This document shows positions 36,182 through 45,592 of a stretch of DNA of 64,000 nt, one piece after another (positions within the stretch are counted from its first letter, which is position 1; the number at the start of each line of letters is the position of its first letter). The DNA comes from CAZAMB01 sp964486335 (GTDB lineage Bacteria; Planctomycetota; Phycisphaerae; UBA1845): NCBI GenBank assembly GCA_964486335.1, contig CAZAMB010000003.1, forward strand, positions 1 through 64,000, given 5' to 3'. The notes under the pieces were generated by a model. It was not told the origin of the DNA and ran no database searches. It saw only the letters and a program-made list of their open reading frames with translations. The position numbers and the translations under genes are program-made.

Positions 36182-36348
36182 TCGACTCTCGCATCGCGAA
36201 ACTGGCTCTTTGAGCCGCCAGCACGTATTCTGCTCCACGAGAGCGAGAGTTTGATCCCAGTAGAAATTGATTCACTGATCGAAGGCTGATGTTTTTTTTT
36301 CGGCCGACGTCCACGCGGATGTCGTATCAGCTTCTGTAATGGCAAACC

Positions 36349-37227
36349 ATGAGCGTCATTTCACTCAAGAACCTAGGCAAGCGATATGGTCAACGGAACG
36401 GCGTGGTTGACCTGTCGCTGGATGTTTCGGAAGGGACCATTTTGGGGTTTCTCGGTCCCAATGGTGCGGGAAAATCCACAACCATACGCATTCTCTTGGG
36501 CTTGCTTCGACCTACCACCGGAAAGGCTCATGTGTTTGGAAAAGACTGCTTTCGCCACGCAAGCGACCTTCATGCGGAAATCGGATATCTTCCGGGCGAT
36601 CTTCGATTATATCCGTGGCTTACCGGGGCAACGGCCCTTCAGCTCTTTTCGCGGATTCGGCGCCGAGACCTCGCGCCTGAGGGAAAGCGCCTCATCGACC
36701 GCTTCCGTTTCGATCCCAATGTTCACGTGCGTAGCATGTCTCGCGGAATGCGGCAAAAACTGGGTCTCATACTCGCCTTGGCCCACCGCCCTCGTATGCT
36801 TATTCTCGACGAACCAACGAGTTCGCTCGATCCGCTTATGCAAACCGAACTTTACAACGAACTTCGCTCAGTCGCGGATCAAGGCCGCACCGTTTTCCTA
36901 TCCAGCCATACCCTGGTCGAAGTGCAGGCCTTGTGCGAACAAATCGCCATACTCAGAGACGGGCGTTTGGTTGCAGCGGAAACAATCTCGTCACTTCGCC
37001 TTCGAGCGCCACGGTCCGTCGCGATACGTTGGCGCACGGCGGAAAATTGCTTGGCACCTCCTCCTGAGGGTCTTCTCGAAGTGACCGAACAGAAAGCGAA
37101 AGTCTGGAAAGCAAGGCTAACCGGAAACACCGTCGACTTGATTCAATGGAGCGCGCGGCAGTCGATCGAAGACCTGGTTATAGAGGAACCGGACTTGAGT
37201 TCGCTGTTTCAGGAATACTACAAGTAA
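36349..37227 (+). CDS. ABC transporter ATP-binding protein (ABC-2 type exporter)
   Basis: A 292-residue ATPase. Walker A is GPNGAGKST (near 35-43), the signature loop is SRGMRQKLG in place of the usual LSGGQ, as in many ABC-2 and Gld/Nos-type exporters, and Walker B is MLILDEPTSSLDP. The last 80 residues form a separate C-terminal domain. It is followed after 10 bases by its permease, with a TTG start and an AAGGACAGG ribosome site. The transported substrate is unknown. Nothing in its neighbourhood points to a specific one, and the upstream 167 bases hold no gene. Confidence 0.93.
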   Translation: MSVISLKNLGKRYGQRNGVVDLSLDVSEGTILGFLGPNGAGKSTTIRILLGLLRPTTGKAHVFGKDCFRHASDLHAEIGYLPGDLRLYPWLTGATALQLFSRIRRRDLAPEGKRLIDRFRFDPNVHVRSMSRGMRQKLGLILALAHRPRMLILDEPTSSLDPLMQTELYNELRSVADQGRTVFLSSHTLVEVQALCEQIAILRDGRLVAAETISSLRLRAPRSVAIRWRTAENCLAPPPEGLLEVTEQKAKVWKARLTGNTVDLIQWSARQSIEDLVIEEPDLSSLFQEYYK

Positions 37228-37237
37228 GGACAGGCGT

Positions 37238-38053
37238 TTGAATCGCGGATTGATCGAAAAATCCTTGCGAGAAGCCGGAGCCACGTCGGCAACGGTGGCG
37301 CTCGGACTTTTCGCCGTTCAAGTGCTCTTCTCTCGCATTCTCCCGATGTTCTACAAAGACGTCGCGGACAGTCTTTTTCAGGTCGAGTTTATCCGCAAGA
37401 TCGTCACAGCGTTTCTCGGAGCAGAACTTGGCAGCTCCATCGGACCGGCCGCCATGTCGGCCATGGCGTGGTCTCATCCCATCGTTCTCGCGTTGGTCTG
37501 GGCACACGCCATCATCATTTGCACTCGCGTCCCCGCGGGCGAAGTCGATCGCGGCACCATCGACATCCTGTTCAGTTTGCCGGTGACCCGAATGGAGGTG
37601 TACATCGTCGAAACGACGGTTTGGCTGACGACAGCCGCCGGCGTCATTGGACTCGGACTGATCGGAAACGTGATCGGAGGATGGTCCACGGAGCCCCAAT
37701 TGAGCGGGACGTTGGGAAACAGGGCATGGGTGAGCGTAAATCTTTTGGCCCTCTCCATCGCCGTCGGTGGAATGGCCTGGCTGTTCTCGTCGCTTTGCGA
37801 CCGGCGCGGGCGGGCGATCGGCCTGACCTTTTCCGTTCTCTGCGCCTCGTTCGTTTTGAATTTCCTTGGAGCGTTCAGTGATGCGGTCGAGCCATTCACG
37901 ATTCTGAGCCTCCTGGAGTACTATCGACCGATCCACGTTTTGACGGGCCAGGCCCCCCCGATCCGCGACATCGCATTCCTCACGGCCTTCGGCTCAGCTT
38001 GCTGGGCGGCCGGCGCGATGATCTTGGTTCGACGCAACATTCTTACGGTATGA
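37238..38053 (+). CDS. ABC-2 type transporter permease
   Basis: A 271-residue protein with six hydrophobic segments: near residues 10-32, 75-98, 118-150, 163-185, 195-215 and 245-265. The loop SIDILFSLPVTRMEVYIVE-like region (GTIDILFSLPVTRMEVYIVE, about 108-127) is the conserved permease coupling segment that contacts the ATPase. The start is TTG 37238, just after the ATPase stop, so the two form one operon. The family resembles NosY- and ABC-2 export permeases. The substrate is not evident. Confidence 0.9.
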   Translation: MNRGLIEKSLREAGATSATVALGLFAVQVLFSRILPMFYKDVADSLFQVEFIRKIVTAFLGAELGSSIGPAAMSAMAWSHPIVLALVWAHAIIICTRVPAGEVDRGTIDILFSLPVTRMEVYIVETTVWLTTAAGVIGLGLIGNVIGGWSTEPQLSGTLGNRAWVSVNLLALSIAVGGMAWLFSSLCDRRGRAIGLTFSVLCASFVLNFLGAFSDAVEPFTILSLLEYYRPIHVLTGQAPPIRDIAFLTAFGSACWAAGAMILVRRNILTV

Positions 38054-38314
38054 GACCATGGCCGCCGATTGGAGCTCCATTCTCACAATTGAAAAACTAT
38101 CGATCGTTTGCGATCGATGCGCATTTTCCTTGCGTCGGTTCGACGGCATCGATAGCATCGTTCACATTGCCGCGTGCCGGGTGCAGCAGTTCATGCAACC
38201 GGTCTTCGCGTCGTTCCGCATGATAGCGTGGAGCGACCTGTAATGTCGTTACGGCGACCCGCGCCGACTTGCGCTGGGCAATTGTCGCACTTGTTCGTGG
38301 GAGGGAATTCGGCC

Positions 38315-41300
38315 ATGTCATTTCGATCCAGTCGGCAATTTGCTTTCTTGGTGCTGATTTCGTTTGCCCTTGATTCAATTGGTTTGGCTCAAGAGCGTCG
38401 AGTCGAGCAGGTCGACGAACGCGCCGTGGTTCAACCCGAAGCCGTGGTCGATGCACGACCTTTGGGGCTGCGCGGTACGCTTCAACCCCTGGACGCCGTG
38501 GACACGTTCGCGGCCCCCATTCTCGATCGCGGCGCCATTGCGATTGATGATGCGAATCGAATGCTCGAAGGCAAGCCTCCGAGGTATGCCATCCCCAACC
38601 AGACGCACATTACTCCCGACACGCACGGAACCTGGGAGCAACCGGACCCGGCCACGCTGGTTTGGCGATTGCGGGTGCGCTCGCCGGACGCCACGTCGAT
38701 CAATTTCGGATTCACGAGATTCCTCATGCCGGGCGGCGGACGGCTGACTGTTTACTCAGCGGATGGGAGCCATCTCTTCCGCCCCTTTACGGACTTGGAC
38801 AACGAGGCACACGGAGAGCTGTGGACGCCGCCGGTTCGTTCCGACGACGTACTCGTGGAAGTGTCCATCCCCGCGGCGTCACGAGAGCAACTGCGTTTGG
38901 TGTTGGGTTCGGTCAATATCGGTTACCGCGAGTTCGGCAAGCCGGCGGAACAGACGGTCGCCCTGTCCGGTTCGTGCAACGTGGACGTGGTCTGCCCGCA
39001 AGGAGACCCGTGGCGTGATGAAATCGCGTCGGTGGGCGTGATTTCCACCGGCGGCAGCACGTTCTGCACCGGGGCCATGGTGAACAATACGGCACAGGAC
39101 CTCAAGCCATATTTCCTGACCGCGAATCACTGCGGCATCGGCGCAGGCAATGCGGCATCGCTCGTGGTTTTTTGGAATTACCAAAACTCGACTTGCCGAC
39201 CAGTAGGCAGTCCTGCAAGCGGTGGTCCCGGCGACGGACAGCTCAACCAGTTTCAGACGGGTTCATTTTTCCGAGCGGCCTCCTCGGCATCCGACTTTAC
39301 TCTCGTCGAACTTGACGAAGACCCCAACCCGGCATGGATGGTTTCGTTCGCCGGTTGGAGCCGAAGCAGCGGAGAATCGCCCAGCGGGGTATGCATCCAC
39401 CATCCCAACACGGATGAAAAGCGGATCACCTTTTACAGCCTTCCCACCACGACGACCTCATACAACAACCCCGCCGTTCCGGGCGATGGAACGCACGTCC
39501 GCGCCCGATGGAGCCTCGGCGTCACCGAACCCGGTTCGTCCGGGTCCCCCCTGTTTGACGCGGATCACCGGGTAATCGGCCAGCTTCACGGTGGACCCTC
39601 CGCTTGCGGCGCGTCGGATTTGTCGGATTACTACGGACGGGTTTCTCGATCATGGACCGGCGGTGGTACAAACTCGACGCGCCTGAGCAACTGGCTCGAT
39701 CCGAGCAATACCGGGGCGATGTTCGTCGATACGATTTCCGGCGGCGGACTCAACGTGACGCCAGGAGAGAATGTACTTCACATCGGCGTGGCAGGCGGGC
39801 CGTTCACCAATCCGGTCGTGAACTACACGTTGAGCAATCCATCGAATCAGCCCGTGGATTATCGTGTATCGCTATCAGCATCCTTCGGAATCCTGTTAGA
39901 CGGCGGAACGGCGGATCTCAACGGTACGCTGGCGGCCAATGGCGGCTCCACTCAGGTGCAGGTGAGTTTGGGACCGGCCGTGGCATCGCTCGCCGCGGGT
40001 GTGTATGTGGAGAGTGTGCTATTCGAAGACTTGACCAATGCGTTGAGCACGTCGCGGCAGCACACCGTTGAAATCGGACAAACGCTGTTTTCGGTCACAC
40101 CGTCGACGAACTTGGAATCAGGCGGTCCGGTCGGTGGACCGTTCCCCGGCTCGATTGTCTACACCGTGACAAGCCAGAGGCCGACGCCGCTAACCGTCAA
40201 GGTGACGGCCGACGCGCCGTGGATTTCATTGAATGGTGCGACGGGACCGTTGACGATCAACCTTGTCGGGACGGGCGATTCGCAGATGCTGACGGTCAGC
40301 TTTTCGGCCGCCGCCGGGTCTCTTGCCGCGGGAATCTACAATGGGAGCGTGCTCTTTGAGAATCAATCAGGTGGACCTGGAAACACCAGCCGCTCCGTTA
40401 CGCTGGACGTTGGCCGCATTGTGTATTCTTCGTCGGACACGCCCAGGCCCATCGCCGACAACGCGACAGTCACGAGCCAAATCGTAGTGGCCGAGGATTT
40501 CTGCATCGGTGACGTTAATGTCGACGTGAACATTTCTCATACCTACATCGGCGATCTGATCGTCGAGTTGGTTTCTCCAAGCGGGACCATCGTGCGTCTG
40601 CACAATCGAGGCGGTGGGACCACGGACGACATTGTCGCCACCTATGACGATGAGGGCACGCTTCCCAGCGGACCCGGCGCGCTTTCCGATTTCGACTCCG
40701 AATCCTCGGCCGGCATCTGGCGGCTCGTGGTCTCCGATAATGCAAGCCAGGACACGGGAACGCTTAACAGTTGGGCATTGCGAATTGCTCCCGTCAGCGG
40801 GGCCTGTCCGACGCCGTCGTTACTGCACAGTTTCCCGCTAAATTCCAGCCCCGGTTGGGCGCTCCAGGGCCAGTGGCAGTTTGGACAGCCGTTGGGCGGC
40901 GGATCGGGAAATCGCGATCCATCCAGCGGATTCACGGGAACGAATGTCTATGGTTACAACCTCGCAGGCGATTATCCCAACAACATGGGTTCGACGCTTT
41001 ACCTGACGACAACGGCGATCGATTGCTCCACGATCGCCGGCACGCGCCTTCGATTCCAGCGGCGGTTGGGCGTCGAGTCGGCCACGTACGACCAGGCCAA
41101 CGTACAGGTATCGAACAATGGAACAACCTGGACCAACGTCTGGCAACATTCCGGCAGCACGCTCAACGAATCCGCTTGGACGCTCCAGTCGTTGGATATA
41201 TCCGCCGTGGCCGACGGCCAACCGACCGTGTTCGTCCGTTGGGGCATGGGACCCACCGACGGCTCGGTGACCTATTTTGGTTGGAACATTGATGACATCG

Positions 41301-42127
41301 AGATCTGGGGCATAGCGACACTGGTCGATTGCAACGGGAACCTCGTTCCCGACGCGGAGGATATTGCTGGGGGCTTCAGCGAGGATTGCAACGGAAATGA
41401 GATTCCCGACGAATGCGACCTTGGTTCGATCAGCCGTGATTGCAACGCCGATCTCGTGCCTGATGAATGTCAACTCGCGGCGCCTTCCGCCGAGGCCGCG
41501 CCGATCGCTAAAAGCCGCTTCATTTCGTTGGTTCCAACGGACGGTTCTTCGCCGACGGCGATCCGCGTCATACTGACGTCGCTGAACGATCCGCAACCCC
41601 CATATTCGGGCGGACCATCGCCTGATTTCAGCGCGTTTGAGGGGCAGGTTCGATGGGTTGGACCGCCCGTCGAATACATCGAATCGCAGGCCAATCCGAC
41701 GGTTTTTCTCGCCGCGACGCTGCAATGTCAGCCCTACTATTCCGACTGGTCTACGGTTGGTTTGCTTCACGTGACAGGTGATGCCGTCGTGCCGAGTTCG
41801 ATCTACGATATTCAAGCGGTGCCTGCGGGATGCAACACTTCCGACGAAGCGAACTACTCGGCAGCACTGCGCGTGAATACGTCGCGATGGGGCGACGTGG
41901 AAACTCCGTTCAATCCACCGTCAGCTTCCACGCAACCCGACATCGCGGACGTTGCCGCCATGGTGAACAAGTTCAAGAGCGTGTCCGGCGCTCCGATCAA
42001 AGCTCGGGTCCTTTTGACGGGACCAGTTCCAAACGCAGGGCCGGACATCGGCTTCGACCAGATTGCTTCCTGCGTCGACGCATTCAAGGGGGGTGGATAT
42101 CCGCATCCTATAGCAACTTGTCCTTGA
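38315..42127 (+). CDS. Secreted multidomain trypsin-like peptidase with P domain and DCNGN repeats
   Basis: A 1270-residue exported protein. I start it at ATG 38315: GGGAGGG lies eight bases upstream and it gives a clean signal peptide (FAFLVLISFALDSIGLA). The peptidase domain (about 210-440) is lysyl-endopeptidase/S1-like: His in LTANHCG, Asp in SDFTLVELDEDP and Ser in EPGSSGSPLFDA. Two BACON-like beta domains follow (about 480-710), then a proprotein-convertase P domain (about 717-825), a MAM-like jellyroll (about 835-1000), three DCNGN-type repeats (about 1005-1055) and a C-terminal dockerin-like tail (DIADVAAMVNKFKSVSGAPI, then DQIASCVDAFKGGGYPHPI). It probably degrades proteins outside the cell while tethered by its tail. 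Confidence 0.9.
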   Translation: MSFRSSRQFAFLVLISFALDSIGLAQERRVEQVDERAVVQPEAVVDARPLGLRGTLQPLDAVDTFAAPILDRGAIAIDDANRMLEGKPPRYAIPNQTHITPDTHGTWEQPDPATLVWRLRVRSPDATSINFGFTRFLMPGGGRLTVYSADGSHLFRPFTDLDNEAHGELWTPPVRSDDVLVEVSIPAASREQLRLVLGSVNIGYREFGKPAEQTVALSGSCNVDVVCPQGDPWRDEIASVGVISTGGSTFCTGAMVNNTAQDLKPYFLTANHCGIGAGNAASLVVFWNYQNSTCRPVGSPASGGPGDGQLNQFQTGSFFRAASSASDFTLVELDEDPNPAWMVSFAGWSRSSGESPSGVCIHHPNTDEKRITFYSLPTTTTSYNNPAVPGDGTHVRARWSLGVTEPGSSGSPLFDADHRVIGQLHGGPSACGASDLSDYYGRVSRSWTGGGTNSTRLSNWLDPSNTGAMFVDTISGGGLNVTPGENVLHIGVAGGPFTNPVVNYTLSNPSNQPVDYRVSLSASFGILLDGGTADLNGTLAANGGSTQVQVSLGPAVASLAAGVYVESVLFEDLTNALSTSRQHTVEIGQTLFSVTPSTNLESGGPVGGPFPGSIVYTVTSQRPTPLTVKVTADAPWISLNGATGPLTINLVGTGDSQMLTVSFSAAAGSLAAGIYNGSVLFENQSGGPGNTSRSVTLDVGRIVYSSSDTPRPIADNATVTSQIVVAEDFCIGDVNVDVNISHTYIGDLIVELVSPSGTIVRLHNRGGGTTDDIVATYDDEGTLPSGPGALSDFDSESSAGIWRLVVSDNASQDTGTLNSWALRIAPVSGACPTPSLLHSFPLNSSPGWALQGQWQFGQPLGGGSGNRDPSSGFTGTNVYGYNLAGDYPNNMGSTLYLTTTAIDCSTIAGTRLRFQRRLGVESATYDQANVQVSNNGTTWTNVWQHSGSTLNESAWTLQSLDISAVADGQPTVFVRWGMGPTDGSVTYFGWNIDDIEIWGIATLVDCNGNLVPDAEDIAGGFSEDCNGNEIPDECDLGSISRDCNADLVPDECQLAAPSAEAAPIAKSRFISLVPTDGSSPTAIRVILTSLNDPQPPYSGGPSPDFSAFEGQVRWVGPPVEYIESQANPTVFLAATLQCQPYYSDWSTVGLLHVTGDAVVPSSIYDIQAVPAGCNTSDEANYSAALRVNTSRWGDVETPFNPPSASTQPDIADVAAMVNKFKSVSGAPIKARVLLTGPVPNAGPDIGFDQIASCVDAFKGGGYPHPIATCP

Positions 42128-42438
42128 CCACAGCGGGCATGGGTCGGTAAGACCTTGTAATGAAAGCGTGACCGTAGGCGAACTCCGCACTCGATCGGAT
42201 CATTGACAGCAGAAGGCGGTGCATTCTCTCAAGGGGGTAGCTCTAATGTGCTTCCTTGCTGGGGTACGATCCGGACTTCAGGCCGAAACCAAGTCCTCAT
42301 TGCCATTTGACCGGAAACGCTAGCTTCGGGTATATTCCCCCCTCTTGGCAGGAGCAGCCGCATGAGAGGTGCTTGGTGCGCGTACCGGCCGTGTTTTCGA
42401 CGATAGATAAGGCGATTCTGTAACGGGCTGGAGGAGTC
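42128..42438. other. Intergenic region before rpmG
   Basis: This 311-base stretch contains the rpmG promoter (42307-42336). I looked for tRNA, because rpmG is often near tRNA-Trp in other bacteria, and found none; a run GGGGGTAGCTC at about 42234 lacks any matching T-arm. No other gene or repeat is evident. Confidence 0.6.
42307..42336 (+). promoter_or_regulatory. Candidate strong promoter for rpmG
   Basis: TTGACC (42307-42312), an 18-base spacer and TATATT (42331-42336) give a near-consensus sigma-70 promoter. Transcription would start near 42344, about 95 bases before rpmG. Confidence 0.55.
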
Positions 42439-42606
42439 ATGGCCAAAGCAGCGAAACGTGAATTTGTCTGGTTGCAGTGCAAGGAATGCAGCGATCTGAA
42501 CTACCGCACATCGGTCAACGTCATGGGCGGAACCCCCAAAATCGAGCTTTCCAAGTTTTGCCGACGTGAACGGAAGCACACCACGCACAAGATCAAGAGA
42601 AAATAG
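42439..42606 (+). CDS. rpmG: 50S ribosomal protein bL33
   Basis: A 55-codon gene read directly from the sequence. It contains FVWLQCKECSDLNYRTSVNV and KIELSKFCRRERKHTTHKIK, the bL33 pattern. The first CxxC (CKEC) and a third cysteine (KFC) are present, and the fourth is absent, as in Bacillus-type bL33, so zinc binding is doubtful. GGAGGAG lies just before the ATG. In many bacteria rpmG sits beside secE-nusG; here it stands alone between two genes for secreted proteins, with its own promoter. Confidence 0.95.
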   Translation: MAKAAKREFVWLQCKECSDLNYRTSVNVMGGTPKIELSKFCRRERKHTTHKIKRK

Positions 42607-42679
42607 CCCCTTTTTGTGACCCGCGTCGGCACACGATTGAAGACAAGCTACGCGCCTTGCCCCCTCGGGGCGCGAAATG

Positions 42680-45538
42680 TCAGTTGCCGCCGATCTGCTT
42701 TTTTGATTGCAGCTTCGCGGACTCCCGGCGAATCAACAAATCGGCATCGGCCCGATCGACCACACCGTCGCGATTGACATCGGCCGCGGACAGGTCCCCG
42801 TAGCCCAGCGAGTTGAGTTCGTCCACGGAAATCGATTCAAACCCCATTGGAATCGCGGCCGTATTCGATTGGCAGCAAAGCGGTGCGTCAGTCTTCAGCA
42901 GATTACGTTGGATGAACGACAAATCGTCTACGTTCACCATGCCATCGCCGTTGATATCGGCGTGGAAACCCGTCGCCGTGCATGGTGTTTGAATGGCGAC
43001 CGTCTGAAGATATTGACTCATCAGCAGCGCCTGATCGACGGCATCAATTACCGAATTCCCGTCGAGATTCCCGCCGATCAGCCAGTTTCCCCCCATCGCC
43101 GGATCGCCCTTGAAACGCGCCACGAATTTTCCGCCGCTGATCGTGACCAAAGCCACCGAGCGTAACGAATGTTTGATGTCCCGGGCCGTCGCACAGGAGT
43201 ATTGCCCCGGGGGAAGCGTCATTTGAATCCGTTCGGCCCGCCCCGGAAGATTCAGCGGAAGTCCGAACTCGATCGTTTTTTGAACCTTTACGGAAGACTC
43301 CTGGCAACTCGAATAAAACTCAAACTCGATGCACCTCCGCAATGGACCGGCGGAAACGGTCGGGGACAACTGCACGTCCACTTCGACCGTGTGCAGCGCA
43401 TTAACGGTTACGTTCCAGTCGCAAGTGCTGGTGATGCCGCACGAGTTCGTTGCCGTGCATGAAAACGTGGATTGACCTAGCGGTGCGCGTCCTCCTATCG
43501 GAACCAGGTCATCTACGTCCACGTTCTGCGAGTTTGCGGCCACACACTGGAGCGACGCGGGTTCGCCGCACGACGACGAAGGCGAGACAGGATTCCACGC
43601 CACACCCGCCGAGAGCACGCCGGCTTCGGCATTGACGGTCAGGCTGGATGGACAACTGAGCGTTGGGCTTGCGCCTGCGATACGAAACTCCTCCGTGCAG
43701 CACGTCGTAAACGGCACGATGTGCCCGGAGGAATTGGTCAATCGCGTATTCAACGGATTACTGTCCATGAAACAAAGGGACTCAATCGAGCAGGCCGTCT
43801 TCGCTCGGAAGCGCAGACTCGCCATGACCGTCGGTCCATGCGACATCGGCCCGCCGATCACAACCCCCACGGCGTAGAAAACTGAGCCGTTCGTTGCGTC
43901 GACGATTTTCGAGAGCTCGGTACCGAAGGGAGATTCCAAATCGACCGCATTGCCCGGCACAATATCGATAAACTCAAGCGAGGTCGGGTCGTAGCCGACC
44001 AGGAATTGCCCGCCCGAAATCAAAGCGGCGCTGTTTCCCAATTCGATGTTCACCATGATCTCGCTTCCGACCGAATGGCAATCCGTGTTGGGCAAATCGC
44101 TCGGCTCGACGGCAAGGCAAAGTTCAGGCGTTCCGTTGCACGCGCAAACCCCCTTGGGCAGTTGACACAAGTGACCGAAACAATCGTCATTGCTCTGACA
44201 GGATATTGTCTGAATCCCGACGCCGCGGCACGCCCCCGCGCCGTTGCAGGCGTCGCCCACGGTGCAGGTTTGGCCGTCATCGCAAGACATGCCCGATGCC
44301 AGGTTGACATGGGTCACGCTCCCGGTTGACGGATCGCAAGTGTCGCCGGTGCAGACGTTTCCGTCATCAATAGCGCGGAGAGTACCAGTCGTCGGATCAC
44401 AACAAGCGGTTGCCGAGTCGTACTTCGGCGTCCACTCGCAGAAACCGCTCACGCATACGTCGTTCGTACATTTGTTCAGGTCGTTGCAATCGATGTTGTC
44501 AAAGCATTGGCGGCAGCCGGGGGTCAGCGTCCCTTTGCACATGCCGTCAAGGCATCGATCGTTCGAAGTACAGGGATCATCGTCTTCACAGCGATCGTCA
44601 GCCGTACAGTGTTGCAAGATGATCGATATCAACGAATCACGAAAATCGACCATCGGGTTCTTTGTTTGATAGAGCGCGCCGCCAGTGGCCGCGGCAATCG
44701 TGCTGCCGAGATTGATCACGCAGGCATCGGAGCCCGTTCCCGCGATCGGCGAAACGATGACATTGTTGGCCTGAGCGATCGCAATGGCGTTGTTGATGGA
44801 GTCACGGTCGTCCCCCGGATCGTTGCAACCCTCCGGCCGGCTTCCGTTGCAAGGCCCTTCATCACTGATGGGCACGATAATGCGCGTAGCGCCTGGGCGC
44901 CACGGGAAGCGCTGCGCCACGATCGCTGTCGCCGGCCCCCACGACTCATACGGCGATGTGCCGTTCGGAAACAGGCAGGTCTGCGGAACTCCGGGAACCA
45001 CACCCCCAAACAAACTGACGACCGTGTCCGACAGGCAGGCGTAGGCGCCACCGGGCATTTGCGTGATGCCCAGCGGGATCGCGCTTGCGTCAATCCCCAC
45101 GCTCGCCAGTTCATTGATCACACCGTTAATGGTCCCGCACAACGCCGAGGCTTCATCCCGCATCGAACCCGAAGTGTCCATGATGAAAACAACGTCCGCC
45201 GGCGGGCAGGAATAATCGATCTCGCAGGAAACGCAGCTCGGAATCGGCAAGTACAGGCATGTGCCGCTCACGCACAGATCTGCCGTGCAAGGCAGGCTGT
45301 CGTTGCAATCCGTCGGTCCGGTGCAACCCTGGAGTGAACCGGCGACCGCGCGATTGGCCGGACGTGAAAGACGCTGAGGAGCAACGACCTCCGCGCCGGA
45401 TCCGTCAATGATCGGCTCGGTCGTCGTCACGACCTGCCCCGAAGCCGCAGCGGCACACCAGGCATGGGTAATCATCGCGCACAAGATCATTGTGCCGATG
45501 ACGAACCCGCGCTCTGCGATATCCCTTGTTGCTTTCAC
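42680..45538 (-). CDS. Secreted VWA / Cys-rich / cohesin-like / dockerin protein
   Basis: A 952-residue exported protein from GTG 45538 (GGGAGGG nine bases upstream; a GTG at 45565 adds nine residues). A signal peptide (GTMILCAMITHAWCAAAASG) precedes a Cys repeat, then a von Willebrand A domain with a MIDAS motif DTSGSM (about 115). A Cys-rich block has CTNDVCVSGFC- and CTGDTCDPSTG-type repeats (about 320-470). A cohesin-like domain follows (about 475-625; SGGQFLVGYDPTSLEFIDI), then a HYR-like Ig domain (LSCPSSLTVNAEAG) and dockerin-like repeats (DINGDGMVNVDDLSFIQRNL and DVNRDGVVDRADADLLIRRE). Cohesin and dockerin in one chain could allow self-assembly outside the cell. The adhesive role is inferred from the domains. 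Confidence 0.9.
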   Translation of the reverse strand: MKATRDIAERGFVIGTMILCAMITHAWCAAAASGQVVTTTEPIIDGSGAEVVAPQRLSRPANRAVAGSLQGCTGPTDCNDSLPCTADLCVSGTCLYLPIPSCVSCEIDYSCPPADVVFIMDTSGSMRDEASALCGTINGVINELASVGIDASAIPLGITQMPGGAYACLSDTVVSLFGGVVPGVPQTCLFPNGTSPYESWGPATAIVAQRFPWRPGATRIIVPISDEGPCNGSRPEGCNDPGDDRDSINNAIAIAQANNVIVSPIAGTGSDACVINLGSTIAAATGGALYQTKNPMVDFRDSLISIILQHCTADDRCEDDDPCTSNDRCLDGMCKGTLTPGCRQCFDNIDCNDLNKCTNDVCVSGFCEWTPKYDSATACCDPTTGTLRAIDDGNVCTGDTCDPSTGSVTHVNLASGMSCDDGQTCTVGDACNGAGACRGVGIQTISCQSNDDCFGHLCQLPKGVCACNGTPELCLAVEPSDLPNTDCHSVGSEIMVNIELGNSAALISGGQFLVGYDPTSLEFIDIVPGNAVDLESPFGTELSKIVDATNGSVFYAVGVVIGGPMSHGPTVMASLRFRAKTACSIESLCFMDSNPLNTRLTNSSGHIVPFTTCCTEEFRIAGASPTLSCPSSLTVNAEAGVLSAGVAWNPVSPSSSCGEPASLQCVAANSQNVDVDDLVPIGGRAPLGQSTFSCTATNSCGITSTCDWNVTVNALHTVEVDVQLSPTVSAGPLRRCIEFEFYSSCQESSVKVQKTIEFGLPLNLPGRAERIQMTLPPGQYSCATARDIKHSLRSVALVTISGGKFVARFKGDPAMGGNWLIGGNLDGNSVIDAVDQALLMSQYLQTVAIQTPCTATGFHADINGDGMVNVDDLSFIQRNLLKTDAPLCCQSNTAAIPMGFESISVDELNSLGYGDLSAADVNRDGVVDRADADLLIRRESAKLQSKKQIGGN

Positions 45539-45592
45539 GCTGATCTTTCCCTCCCAGCGTCCCACTCGGTCTATGCCGCTCGTCGCCTTCGC

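Noticed and set aside
42234..42290. A tRNA-like start (GGGGGTAGCTC) before rpmG
   Set aside because: No matching acceptor stem, anticodon arm or T-arm (GGTTCGA) is present.
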